DNA from: JAKAGZ01 sp963783855
GTDB taxonomy: Bacteria > Bacteroidota > Ignavibacteria > Ignavibacteriales > Ignavibacteriaceae
Direction of reading: 5' to 3'
Assembly: GCA_963783855.1 (NCBI GenBank)
Contig: CAWAPE010000014.1
Coordinates: forward strand, 310,001 to 374,000
Length of the DNA: 64,000 nt
The translations under genes were made by a program, and so were the position numbers. This document shows positions 54,163-62,630 of the stretch, piece by piece (the stretch's first letter is position 1; the number at the start of each line of letters is the position of its first letter). Under the pieces are notes generated by a model. It was given only the letters and a program-made list of their open reading frames with translations. It ran no database searches and was not told the origin of the DNA.

Positions 54163-54998
54163 AGTTTTGGGTAAAGGGTAAAGTAAATATAGTTATATGT
54201 TAGTTTTTATTTTTTGTTTTTTTTTTTTTTTGATTTTGTTTTATTTTTTTGATATTAGATGATAATTTTTTTTATAAGATTATTTATTTGTGTTTTTTAT
54301 TAGATATGAGATATAATAGATTAGATTGTTATTTTTTTTGTTTTATAAGTTTATATTATTTTATATTTTGTTTTTATATTTTTATTTTTTATTTATTTTT
54401 TATTTTTAGTTATATTAGTTTTATTTAGTTATTATTAATTTAAGTTTTTGTGATGTTATATGTTGTTTATTTTTTTGTTTAGTTATGATTTTGTTTGTTA
54501 GTTTTAATTATATATATTTATTTACTTAATCTATAATAGTTTTATTTATATCTGTTATATGTTGTTTTAATATATAAGTTTTGAATAAATATATAATGTT
54601 TGTTTTGTTTTTATTATGTTAGTGTTATATTTATATGTTTAGTTATTTGTTTGAGTTATTATTTTATAATATTTTGTATTTTTTAGTTAAAATGTTATTT
54701 TTTTTTTATTAAAATTTATTAAAAATTAATGTGTTTATTTTTGTTATAATTGTTGTGATATTTGAATTATTTGAAAAGTTAGTATATTTATTGTTGTTGT
54801 TATTGTTTTTTTTTAAAAAATATGTTGTTGAAATAGATATTTTTTTTATATAGTTATTAGAATTTTTTATAATTATGTTATATTGTATGTTAGAGATGAA
54901 GAGATGTATTTTGTTTTTTGTGTTATGTAATAGATATATTATGTTAGTATTGTTAGTATTGTTTTTTGAGATTGTTATTAGTTAGTTGTTAAGATAAG
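54163..54998. other. 836-base segment nearly devoid of cytosine on the plus strand
   Basis: Only three C are present (54525, 54531, 54552); G remains frequent, so the plus strand is T/A/G. No coding frame. At the right edge the S8 coding frame can be followed on the minus strand past a TAA (54982-54984) into codons CTA ATA ACA ATC TCA AAA AAC AAT ACT, which become Leu-Val-Ala-Val-Ser-Gly-Asn-Asp-Ala if A is read back to G. On the left (54005-54160) the intact protease gene can be aligned and many C of that gene are T here. Hence strand-coordinated C-to-T (minus-strand G-to-A) change is the simplest description. Confidence 0.85.
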
Positions 54999-55257
54999 CG
55001 AATACATACGCGACATAATGACCAACCTCATTGCTCCAAGGTAGTCCTAGCCATCCACTTAAATCCGAATCACTATTGCTATTATTAATTACATTAACGT
55101 TTTTGCCAAAACCAAAATTTAAACTGGGATCTGAAGATGCTTCAATGACTGATTTGATAAAAGCGCTTACCCCACCACCATTTGCACCGGATGCTTTAAA
55201 TGCATAAAGTTGACAACCAGAATTAATAGGTCCCCAACCACCAGCTATCTCAACCAC
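54982..55257 (-). pseudogene. S8 protease fragment within the pseudogene
   Basis: 91 codons, MVEIAGGWGPINSGCQLYAF..; the stretch VIEASSDPSLNFGF and DLSGWLGLPWSNEVGHYVAYVFAYLNN sits between the His and Ser parts of a subtilisin domain. It ends in a TAA at the edge of the C-free segment. The frame opens upstream as HFHGTKIAGILGALNN, which includes the catalytic His. Part of 53714-55988. Confidence 0.6.
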
Positions 55258-55484
55258 ACCGTTAGTATTATTATTTAATGCGCCTAAAATTCCAGCTATC
55301 TTTGTTCCGTGAAAGTGATCTGGATCAGGAAGAGGGTCTGTTACAGCATCATCATTTACATAATAATTATTTCCCCCCGCTACTCTAAATCCATATTAAT
55401 GCCTCCTCCGAGATCTGTGTGTCTATAATCTACACCATCATCAATAATTGCAATTTTTACATTCGAATTTCCGGTTGTATAGTT

Positions 55485-55988
55485 CTAAGCTCGTGGTAGA
55501 TTGATATTATAAGGAGTATTATAAAATTGAATCTGCTCTTGATACAAGGAATCGTTTGATAGCCAGCTATCTTTAGAAAACTGAATATCCGGGAATACAT
55601 ATTTTATATGCTTGTTTTTATGCTTTAACTCATCAATACTATTAGAGCCTAGTTCTTTGTTTGTTCTAATGACGAATAGCTTTTGATAATTGGTCACATC
55701 AAAATCTATACCTCGTTTTGTTTTCAAATATTTAACATTGCTGTCCAAATTACTTAATAATTTTGTCATACTCGTTAATTTGGTGTCAGAGATTAAACTT
55801 CTTATAAAATCAAGATTTTTGTTCTTGTCTTTTAATATTTGCTCAATATCTAAACTCTTATTAGCACTTTTAAAGTTATCAAGGTTAACTAGAGTATCTA
55901 GCACTACAATGTAATCTTTTGCATCTTGGCTATGTACAATACCGTTAATTGTAAATATAAATAGTAAAAGAAAAAACATAAATTTCAT
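55485..55988 (-). pseudogene. N-terminal fragment of the second S8 protease
   Basis: 167 codons: signal peptide, then a propeptide-like domain (YIVVLDTLVNLDN, YVFPDIQFSKDSWLSNDSLYQEQIQFYNTPYNINLPRA) that stops at TAG. Immediately after, in the same frame, come NYTTGNSNVKIAIIDDGVD with the catalytic Asp, so the TAG is most simply a TGG-to-TAG change in the coding strand, again G-to-A. Confidence 0.75.
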
Positions 55989-56002
55989 TTTGAATATCCC
56001 CT

Positions 56003-56689
56003 TTATAGTTTATAAAAAACACCAAATAATAAGTTTGTGCTAAAATGTTTTGCATTTAGTTCGAAACTTGAAAAAATGTTTGAATCCTGATAATTAAATT
56101 TTAATTCTGATGAAAAGTCAACTTTATTACTGAGAGAATAAAGTGCCCCTATCGATACCCCCCCCCCTAAGCCCCCAGCGGTTAGGTTGTCTTGATAGTC
56201 TGGGTATGAAGAGTATGTATACTTTATATGGTTTACGAGATAATACAAACCGGATCCAAGAAATGGCTTTATCCGTGATGAAGGAAAATGAAAAAAATAT
56301 TTATAAATAGCTGAAATATAATATGTCCTAAAGCCCAAGTTTATGAATGTCGAATTATTTCTTGCGCTAATTTTGTCCCAAGCGAGTGATATCTCAAGTT
56401 CGAGTGATTGGTTGTCTTTTAGTGGGAAAGCAAAAGATATCGAAGAAATAGGGCTTGGTTTCTCCTGATCCCAATAAAAATATGGATCTGAGGTTTGTAA
56501 CCCATCAATCCAGGCATTCAAAGATTGGAAAACCACGCCCCCTTTTATTCCAACTTTAATAGTTTCAATGTTTGAAGTTTCAGATTGTTTTTCCTGTTTT
56601 CTTCTTTCTACTATTTGTGAAAAAGAAAAGTTGGTAAATAGATATAATAATAATAAAGGGAATACTAAATTAAAATATTTTAAGTTCAT
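56003..56689 (-). CDS. Outer-membrane beta-barrel protein
   Basis: 228 aa. Signal peptide about 1-24 (NFSFSQ), then short amphipathic strands alternating with Tyr/Phe/Ser, a glycine cluster AGGLGGGVSIGALYSLSN (encoded over C-runs at 56157-56180) and a C-terminal Phe-Tyr-Lys-Leu, consistent with an eight-strand OmpA/OmpW-like porin. It lies between the intact regulator and the protease pseudogene, in the place of the propeller lipoprotein in the sister cassette. Ligand unknown. Confidence 0.75.
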   Translation of the reverse strand: MNLKYFNLVFPLLLLYLFTNFSFSQIVERRKQEKQSETSNIETIKVGIKGGVVFQSLNAWIDGLQTSDPYFYWDQEKPSPISSISFAFPLKDNQSLELEISLAWDKISARNNSTFINLGFRTYYISAIYKYFFHFPSSRIKPFLGSGLYYLVNHIKYTYSSYPDYQDNLTAGGLGGGVSIGALYSLSNKVDFSSELKFNYQDSNIFSSFELNAKHFSTNLLFGVFYKL

Positions 56690-56754
56690 TTAAGTCTCTC
56701 ATAATATATTAAATAAATTCTGAATAGAAGCTAACGGGGTCAATGGTTATAGTC

Positions 56755-56773
56755 AATACAGATTTTCTGTATT
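56755..56773 (-). promoter_or_regulatory. Palindrome AATACAG-ATTTT-CTGTATT between regulator and barrel gene
   Basis: Two bases beyond the regulator stop, followed on the minus strand by TTGACTATAACCATTGACC. Equivalent to the palindrome at 52602-52620. It may be an operator for the downstream gene or an attenuating hairpin. Confidence 0.45.
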
Positions 56774-56774
56774 T

Positions 56775-57593
56775 TTAAAAGTTTTTTTCAGAGAGGAATT
56801 TCAGGATTGTTTCGTTCCTTACAGCAAATATAATCAGGTCTGTTGTGGATTTGAGTCCTAATTTTTTGAGCATATGAGCTTTGTGTGTGTCTACAGTGGC
56901 TGTTGATATATTTAGTTGCTTTGCTATTTCAATATTCTTCCTTCCTTCGGCTATAAGCAAGAGTATTTCTTTTTCTCTTAAACTTAACAGCTTTATTAAT
57001 GGTATGGTTTCTTGCAACATTTTTTCCGTATTTTCAGGTGTTTGCCAGCTTAGAACAGCTTCTGTTACAGGAGTATCAAAAGCAGCTTTTGTTTCATTGC
57101 GCGCCCAGGCATGTTTTTTGGGGAGATGTTGTGTAATTTCGCTGTCATAATATGTCCCTCCGTCACTTACTAGTTTTAATATTTTAATAAGCTTTTCTTT
57201 AACCTGCTTTAATTCTGGTAAATATCTGTTTTGCTTAACGAACAGCGGAGTGTCCAGTTTATGTAAAATCCCATTTATGTTAGAATTGCTTAAATTGTTT
57301 ATGTAGTTTTTGTTTATGCTTTTGGTATATAATATTTTTTTATAATGGGATAAAGCACTAATATCAGAAGATTGGTTTACAAAATTTAAGACGTCTTCTT
57401 TTTTGAACGAATAATCGCGTATAATAAATATTAGAGGTTCTTTTATAGGCGTGGATATTAAAAGCTTTGTCACTTCATTGAAGGTATTAAAATGTCCGGC
57501 AAAATTAATGCTCTCTTCCTCTTTAAAAATTTCCTTTGTCGTTTCCGCTAAATCAATGCCGGAGGCAATAGTATATAGGCCTATATTTTGCAT
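56775..57593 (-). CDS. LuxR-type transcription regulator with degenerate receiver-like domain
   Basis: 272 aa. The C-terminal 65 residues are a LuxR/FixJ helix-turn-helix: LLSLREKEILLLIAEGRKNIEIAKQLNISTATVDTHKAHMLKKLGLKSTTDLIIFAV. The N-terminal 120 residues have receiver-like strand/helix spacing but lack the acidic pair at the start; an Asp in FIIRDYSF and a Lys in ILYTKS could match the phosphorylation site and switch Lys. The middle (150-190) is unrecognised. It likely controls the barrel and protease genes downstream. A broken paralogue is at 52622. Confidence 0.82.
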   Translation of the reverse strand: MQNIGLYTIASGIDLAETTKEIFKEEESINFAGHFNTFNEVTKLLISTPIKEPLIFIIRDYSFKKEDVLNFVNQSSDISALSHYKKILYTKSINKNYINNLSNSNINGILHKLDTPLFVKQNRYLPELKQVKEKLIKILKLVSDGGTYYDSEITQHLPKKHAWARNETKAAFDTPVTEAVLSWQTPENTEKMLQETIPLIKLLSLREKEILLLIAEGRKNIEIAKQLNISTATVDTHKAHMLKKLGLKSTTDLIIFAVRNETILKFLSEKNF

Positions 57594-57635
57594 TCCCCCA
57601 AAACCCCTTTTAGTAAACAGTAATTAAAGCTGCAT

Positions 57636-57712
57636 ATAAATTATAATGGGTGGATGGGAATGTCAAGCAAATACGAGGGATTTCCACAACCTGACCAAAA
57701 TCCGCGTGGGCT
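57636..57712 (-). promoter_or_regulatory. Upstream block of the intact regulator (shared with 53468-53547)
   Basis: TAAATTATA, a G-rich run, GGGAATGTCAAG and AACCTGACCAAAATCCGC (57688-57705) in the same order and spacing as before the broken regulator. Probably contains the regulator's promoter. Confidence 0.5.
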
Positions 57713-57778
57713 TTTTTTATAAATTTTTTGAATTCTAATTATTATGTATCTTGTTAAATAAAAATAAATAAGAGATTA

Positions 57779-58273
57779 ATGAAAACACTATACCTTATAA
57801 GACACGCTAAATCAAGCTGGGAAAACAGAAACTTAACTGATTTTGATAGAACATTGAACGACCGCGGGAAAAGAGACGCCCCCTTTATGGCAAAGCTTTT
57901 AAAAGATAAAAAAATAGCGAGTGATCTGATCCTTTCCAGTCCTGCTGTGAGAGCCTTTACTACTGCAAAAATATTTGCAAATGAATTTAATATATCTGAA
58001 GAGAATATTGTAAAGAATGAAAGTATTTATGAAGCGGACAGAAGCGATCTGTTAAAAATAATTACAGCTATAGATGATTCAATTAATAATTTAATGCTAT
58101 TCGGACACAATCCCGGAATAACATATCTTTCAAATTATCTCTGTGATTTTGAAACGGATAATATTCCTACCTGCGGAGTTATTAGCATGGAGCTGGATTT
58201 TGATTCGTGGAACTACCTTGGCAATAAAACGTGTCGTTTTAAGTTTTTTGATTATCCTAAAAAATATTTGTAA
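57779..58273 (+). CDS. sixA: SixA-like histidine phosphatase
   Basis: 164 aa. The phosphoglycerate-mutase-like RHG motif has R8-H9 (LIRHAKS), followed by NLTDFDRTLNDRGKRDAPFMA, ILSSPAVRAFTTAKIF with the second Arg, and LMLFGHNPGITYLSNYL with the second His. This is the SixA subfamily, which removes phosphate from phosphohistidine in signalling proteins. The target is not evident. A REP-like hairpin follows. Confidence 0.88.
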   Translation: MKTLYLIRHAKSSWENRNLTDFDRTLNDRGKRDAPFMAKLLKDKKIASDLILSSPAVRAFTTAKIFANEFNISEENIVKNESIYEADRSDLLKIITAIDDSINNLMLFGHNPGITYLSNYLCDFETDNIPTCGVISMELDFDSWNYLGNKTCRFKFFDYPKKYL

Positions 58274-58292
58274 AAACTCATCCTCTTTTTAT

Positions 58293-58318
58293 CCCCCTTC
58301 TCTTACAAGAGAAGGGGG
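58293..58318. repeat. REP-like hairpin CCCCCTTCTCTT
   Basis: CCCCCTTCTCTT (58293-58304) pairs perfectly with AAGAGAAGGGGG (58307-58318), and the tail TTAGGGAG lacks a T-run. This is the familiar pyrimidine/purine palindrome of many environmental genomes. Confidence 0.6.
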
Positions 58319-58376
58319 TTAGGGAGTAGAGTTAGATAAATTGCTTTTTATTTCACTTTTAAAAGATACAATTTAA

Positions 58377-59243
58377 ATGAAAATAGCAATTGTAGGCGCA
58401 ACCGGTGTATTAGGAAAAAATCTTATCGCTTTATTAACAAAGCACAGGTATGAAGTTTTAGCCCTTGTCAGATCTGTTAAAAAAGCGAAAAACATATTAC
58501 CACCTCAAACAAAAGTTGCAGAATATGATTTATTAAATGAAGAGGATGATGACAAATTACCTTCTTTACTTGAAGGATGTGATTGTGTAATTCATGTTGC
58601 AACTTCAATCCCCACTGATTTTAATAAACCCGGGGCGTGGGACACAAACAACAGGCTGCGAACAGAAGGCACAAAAAAATTAATCGACGCTTCTTTGATA
58701 GCAGGTGTGAAAAGGTACATTCAGCAAAGTGTCGTAATGGCATACAGCGATGGGGGAGATGAATGGATTAACGAGGAACACCCGCTTGATGAAACACCCG
58801 ACCGCGAATTAATTTGTGCACCGGTTATCGAAATGGAGGAACTTGTAAAAAATATTCCCGAAAATAGAATGGACTGGTTTATTTTACGCGGAGGAATCTT
58901 TGTAGGTAAAGGAACATTCCAGGAAAAAACTTTACAGGATTTGAAAGACGGTTTAAATATTGTAACCGGGAATGGTGAAAATTTTGTTTCTTTTATACAC
59001 GTAGCTGATATGGCTGAAGCAATATTAAGATCAGTTGAAAATGAAACAGGAAATATTATTCTGAATATTGTTGATAAACCCGTAAAGCAGATCGACTATT
59101 TGGGAATATTAGCTGAGAAAATCGGCGCTGTAAGTCCGGTTCAGAATAGCAAATTACCAACCCCGCCATCTTTTCGATGCAGCAATTTGAGAGCACAATA
59201 CACTATAAACTGGAAGCCAACTCATAGCATTTTGCCGTTGTAG
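58377..59243 (+). CDS. NAD-dependent epimerase/dehydratase (extended SDR)
   Basis: 288 aa. N-terminal nucleotide-binding GATGVLGKNL (about residues 7-16) and VIHVATSIP; the usual YxxxK is not evident, and the region around 120 reads SVVMAYSDGGDEW. The end NLRAQYTINWKPTHSI is typical of SDR proteins that act on nucleotide sugars or flavonol-like substrates. Substrate unknown. Stands alone in a gap-rich area. Confidence 0.75.
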   Translation: MKIAIVGATGVLGKNLIALLTKHRYEVLALVRSVKKAKNILPPQTKVAEYDLLNEEDDDKLPSLLEGCDCVIHVATSIPTDFNKPGAWDTNNRLRTEGTKKLIDASLIAGVKRYIQQSVVMAYSDGGDEWINEEHPLDETPDRELICAPVIEMEELVKNIPENRMDWFILRGGIFVGKGTFQEKTLQDLKDGLNIVTGNGENFVSFIHVADMAEAILRSVENETGNIILNIVDKPVKQIDYLGILAEKIGAVSPVQNSKLPTPPSFRCSNLRAQYTINWKPTHSILPL

Positions 59244-59316
59244 ATATTTATCGTGGTTTTGAAACATAATTATAAAAATTCTGTAAAAAGCTAAAACAAT
59301 ATGAGGACTTTGAGAA

Positions 59317-59877
59317 ATGTTTGAATTTCATTTATTAAATATTGAGAGCAGATCAGTTTTACATAAAACAATTTTACTCTTATTATTGCTTACAACATTT
59401 CTTGTAGCGCAGGAAAAAAGTAATCATACTCAGCACACAATGAATGATTCAACCTTGATTCACAGACAGCATATGATTCATTCCCAAAGTCCCATGGTAA
59501 TGCCGTTTGATATGAGCAAAGTTACACACTACTTTATAAAAACAGACGGCGGCGGTGTTTTAGAGATAAAGGTCAAAGATCCTGTAGATAAGACACAAAT
59601 TTCTTTGATCAGAAAACATTTGGGAAAAGAAAGAATCCTTTTTTCAAAGGCAGATTTCAAAGATCCTAAAACCCTTCACGGAAAGAATATGCCCGGATTA
59701 AAAATCTTATCAGAATCTGCTGGGAAGTATAAAGTTGATTACAAAGAATTGCCTCTGGGTGCCCGGCTTACTTTTAATTCGAAAGATCCAACGGTTGTAA
59801 ATGCTCTCCATAACTGGTTTGATGCGCAGTTAAAAGATCATGGTAAGGATGCGAAAAAGCATTTAGACAAAAAGTAA
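59317..59877 (+). CDS. His-rich exported protein of unknown function
   Basis: 186 aa. A hydrophobic segment KTILLLLLLTTFLVAQ near 17-32 looks like a signal peptide with an unusually long N-region (MFEFHLLNIESRSVLH). Residues 33-55 hold many His and Met (HTQHTMNDSTLIHRQHMIHSQS), which may bind copper, iron or manganese. The rest, TDGGGVLEIKVKDPVDKTQISLIRKHL and LGARLTFNSKDPTVVNALHNWFDAQLKDHGKD, is a single domain with no family I can name. It precedes a metal-homeostasis operon. Confidence 0.65.
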   Translation: MFEFHLLNIESRSVLHKTILLLLLLTTFLVAQEKSNHTQHTMNDSTLIHRQHMIHSQSPMVMPFDMSKVTHYFIKTDGGGVLEIKVKDPVDKTQISLIRKHLGKERILFSKADFKDPKTLHGKNMPGLKILSESAGKYKVDYKELPLGARLTFNSKDPTVVNALHNWFDAQLKDHGKDAKKHLDKK

Positions 59878-59983
59878 TAAATTATTTTTATCCATCTGCA
59901 CGAAAAATTCTTTTATACAAAACTCAAAAACAGGCTAATTAGCACCATATTCTAACTATTATTGATTTTATAATTAAATATGC

Positions 59984-60011
59984 TTGACAATATATTTAAG
60001 CATACTTAAAT
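59984..60011 (+). promoter_or_regulatory. Promoter with DtxR/MntR-type operator
   Basis: TTGACA (59984-59989) and TTAAAT (60006-60011) make a sigma-70-like promoter with a 16-base spacer. Overlapping it is ATTTAAG (59994-60000) - CATA - CTTAAAT (60005-60011), a perfect 7+7 inverted repeat similar in shape to operators of DtxR/MntR proteins. It lies 24 bases before the regulator ATG, so it predicts metal-dependent autorepression of the operon. Confidence 0.65.
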
Positions 60012-60034
60012 TTCTAATATTAGCGGACTTAATT

Positions 60035-60691
60035 ATGCAAAATATTTCGAAAGAAGATTATCTCGGGATAATCTATAAATACAAAGACGAGAGCGGGGAG
60101 ATAAAAGCAAATCTTATTGCAGAAAAGTTACAGATATCAAACGCAGCTGTAACAGATATGCTCAAAAAACTTTCCCGTGACGGACACATTAATTATGAAA
60201 AATATAAAGGCATTCATCTTACAGAATCAGGTGAAGATTATGCAAGGAATATAATTAGGCGCCACAGGATCTGGGAAGTTTTTCTTAACCAGATTGTAGG
60301 AATGCCGTGGGATAAAGTACACGAAGAAGCAAACAGACTTGAGCATTCCGCTTCGGATGAATTAATTAACAGGCTGGAAGAAATGCTGGAGTATCCTGAA
60401 TATGATCCCCATGGTGATCCGATTCCTTCAAAGGAAGGAAAAGTTCCGAAGATGAGAAAACATAAACCTCTTGCGGAGTTAAAAACTGGACAGGTAGGTT
60501 CAGTAATCCGTGTAAATGATTTTGATGAACAGTTCCTGAATTATATTTCGAAGATAGGTGTTAAATTGAATGAATTAATTCTTGTGAGGGAGAAAAGACA
60601 ATTCGATAATTCGATGCAGGTAATTGTTAAAGGCAAGCCCTGTAATATCAGCAGTAAGGTTGCAGAAAATATCTTTGTAGAAATTACATAA
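60035..60691 (+). CDS. mntR: DtxR/MntR-family metal-dependent regulator
   Basis: 218 aa from ATG 60035; a frame from TTG 59984 would include the promoter and is rejected. Winged-helix domain 1-70 (ISKEDYLGIIYKY, AEKLQISNAAVTDMLKKLSRDGHINYE), metal-binding and dimerisation region 70-140 with His and Glu ligands (RRHRIWEVFLNQ, EEANRLEHSASDELINRLEE, HGDPIP), and an SH3/FeoA-like end (AELKTGQVGSVIRVND). Likely represses the transporter genes downstream when Mn or Fe is plentiful. Followed in 13 bases by the NRAMP gene. Confidence 0.88.
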   Translation: MQNISKEDYLGIIYKYKDESGEIKANLIAEKLQISNAAVTDMLKKLSRDGHINYEKYKGIHLTESGEDYARNIIRRHRIWEVFLNQIVGMPWDKVHEEANRLEHSASDELINRLEEMLEYPEYDPHGDPIPSKEGKVPKMRKHKPLAELKTGQVGSVIRVNDFDEQFLNYISKIGVKLNELILVREKRQFDNSMQVIVKGKPCNISSKVAENIFVEIT

Positions 60692-60704
60692 ATCATAAAA
60701 ATAT

Positions 60705-62600
60705 ATGAGCAAGGAAAAATCATTAGGGGAAGTTCACTCTTCCGTAGACATAAGTAAACAAAAAAAATTCTGGCGGAGACTCTTTCTTTTTACCGGCCCT
60801 GCTTTTATGGTTTCTGTTGGTTATATGGATCCGGGTAACTGGGCAACCGACCTTGCGGGCGGCGCTCAATTCGGTTACAAATTAATCTGGGTTATTCTGC
60901 TCGCTAATTTAATGGCAATTCTTTTCCAGACTTTGTCAGCAAGATTAGGAATCGTAAGCGGAAGAGATCTGGCACAGGCCTGCCGCGATCATTATCCTAA
61001 AAAGATAAACTACATTTTATGGATACTTACAGAGGTTGCTATTGCAGCAACTGATCTTGCAGAGATAATAGGATCTGCCGTTGGATTGTATCTTCTTTTT
61101 GGTATTCCAATTATGTGGGGTGTTGTAATTACTTCATTCGATGTGCTTATCCTTATGATGCTTATGTCCTTGGGCATAAGGAAGATGGAAGCGTTTATAC
61201 TAGCTCTCGTTGCTACTATCGGAATTTGTTTTGGCTTCGAGATGCTTCTGTCAAAACCGGATTTGGGTGCAATATTAACGGGGTTTATTCCCACTACGAT
61301 GAATACCGACGCACTTTATATTTCTCTGGGAATCATTGGCGCAACAGTGATGCCGCATAATCTTTACCTGCATTCTGCGCTTGTGCAGTCGCGTAATATT
61401 GAGAGAACACAGCTTGGAATGAAAGAGGCAAATAAATTTAACCTTATTGATTCAGTGGTTGCTTTAAATGCGGCATTTTTTGTGAACGCTTCAATATTAA
61501 TTCTGGCAGCAGCAGTTTTTTTTACCAGCGGCCATTCGGAAGTTGCATCCATTATCGATGCACATGCTTTGCTGGCACCTCTTCTCGGTAATAGTTTTGC
61601 TCCAGTAGCTTTTGGAGTTGCTTTACTTGCTGCAGGACAGTCCTCTACAATTACCGGTACTTTTGCAGGCCAGATTGTTATGGAAGGTTTTATCGGGCTG
61701 AAAATCAGGCCGTGGCTGAGGAGATTAATTACACGCATAATAGCAATTGTACCGACATTATTTGTACTTAAAATTTCAGGCGATCAAGCAGTTGATGAAT
61801 TGTTGATTTTATCACAGGTTGTTCTGTCCCTTCAGCTTCCTTTTGCTTTAATTCCACTTTTACATTTTACTGCCAGTAAAATAAAAATGAATGAATTTGC
61901 ATCCAGAAATGTCTTAAGAATAGTTGCCTGGTTTTCCGCCGGTCTGATCATCGCTTTAAACTTAAAACTAGTTTTTGATTTTGCTTCTGAAAATATTTCC
62001 GGTCAGGGAATGTTGCCAATATTTATTAAATTTGTCTTTATTCCGTTTAGTTTTTTTATGGTTTTGTTGCTATTGTGGATTACAATAGAACCTTATTTAA
62101 AGAGAGAAAAACTGGAGAAAATCCTTCCTCCTGTAGTAACGCTTAAGAAAACGAAACATCACGAGAGAGAAACGATGGGGTATAAAAAAATTGGAATAGC
62201 CCTTGAAGGAAAAATGAACAGGGATCAGCAAATAGTTGAGGGAGCTTACCCGTTTATAAATTCAACCGATGCGGAAATTTATTTTATACATTGTGTGGAG
62301 ACAGCAACAGGAAGATTTATTGGCGATATGGTTGCCGATAAGCGGGCCAATGAAATGGATGAGTATTTAAAACAATTTTCAGGAAAATTAGAAAAGGAAA
62401 ATTTTACAACCCACACTGTAATCGGAGGCGGTGAACCTGAAGATGAAATTGCAAGAATCTGCAAAAGTGAAAATATTGAATTGCTGATTGTCGGAAGTCA
62501 CGGACATAAATTTGTGAAAGATATTATTTATGGTTCAACAGTCAATGAAGTGAGACACAGGGTACGAGTTCCGGTTCTCGCAATTCCTGTTGATAATTAA
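60705..62600 (+). CDS. mntH: NRAMP-family Mn/Fe transporter fused to a C-terminal universal-stress domain
   Basis: 631 aa. Residues about 25-465 are an NRAMP transporter with eleven helices: D42-P-G-N45 and the A213-x2-M216-P-H218 metal-site motif are intact. Residues about 490-631 are a UspA domain (YKKIGIALEGKMNRD, IYFIHCVET, LLIVGSHGHKFVKDIIYGSTVNEVRHRVRVPVLAIP), which carries the GxxGHxx(9)GS ATP-binding pattern. The fusion may tie metal uptake to nucleotide status. In the operon after a DtxR-type regulator. Inner membrane. Confidence 0.9.
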   Translation: MSKEKSLGEVHSSVDISKQKKFWRRLFLFTGPAFMVSVGYMDPGNWATDLAGGAQFGYKLIWVILLANLMAILFQTLSARLGIVSGRDLAQACRDHYPKKINYILWILTEVAIAATDLAEIIGSAVGLYLLFGIPIMWGVVITSFDVLILMMLMSLGIRKMEAFILALVATIGICFGFEMLLSKPDLGAILTGFIPTTMNTDALYISLGIIGATVMPHNLYLHSALVQSRNIERTQLGMKEANKFNLIDSVVALNAAFFVNASILILAAAVFFTSGHSEVASIIDAHALLAPLLGNSFAPVAFGVALLAAGQSSTITGTFAGQIVMEGFIGLKIRPWLRRLITRIIAIVPTLFVLKISGDQAVDELLILSQVVLSLQLPFALIPLLHFTASKIKMNEFASRNVLRIVAWFSAGLIIALNLKLVFDFASENISGQGMLPIFIKFVFIPFSFFMVLLLLWITIEPYLKREKLEKILPPVVTLKKTKHHERETMGYKKIGIALEGKMNRDQQIVEGAYPFINSTDAEIYFIHCVETATGRFIGDMVADKRANEMDEYLKQFSGKLEKENFTTHTVIGGGEPEDEIARICKSENIELLIVGSHGHKFVKDIIYGSTVNEVRHRVRVPVLAIPVDN

Positions 62601-62630
62601 TATTTCTAAAATCAAATAAAAATATTTACA

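Larger units (their letters stand above)
53714..55988 (-). pseudogene. Destroyed S8 protease with T9SS domain, middle strongly hypermutated
   Basis: About 2.3 kb in the position and order of the intact protease. N-terminal part (55988-55485): signal peptide MKFMFFLLLFIFTINGIVHSQ and a propeptide. Then, after a TAG where Trp is likely (55485), the S8 start NVKIAIIDDGVDYRHTDLGGG, a one-base loss near 55395, HFHGTKIAG, IAGGWGPIN and AFIKSVIEASS to 54982. Then 54163-54998 is almost C-free on the plus strand. The end, 54010-53714, again matches the intact protease's sorting domain (NPNPFNPTT, basic end), with indels. Non-functional. Confidence 0.85.

Noticed and set aside
54163..54998. Low-complexity coding gene or poly-Lys/Asn protein in the T-rich segment
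   Set aside because: No long frame on either strand, and stops are frequent; the segment lies inside the protease pseudogene.
54163..54998. Diversity-generating retroelement target
   Set aside because: Those systems randomise adenines of the template, and there is no reverse transcriptase in the window; here C is lost from one strand.
59984..60034. Longer DtxR-regulator start at TTG 59984
   Set aside because: It would translate the promoter and operator.
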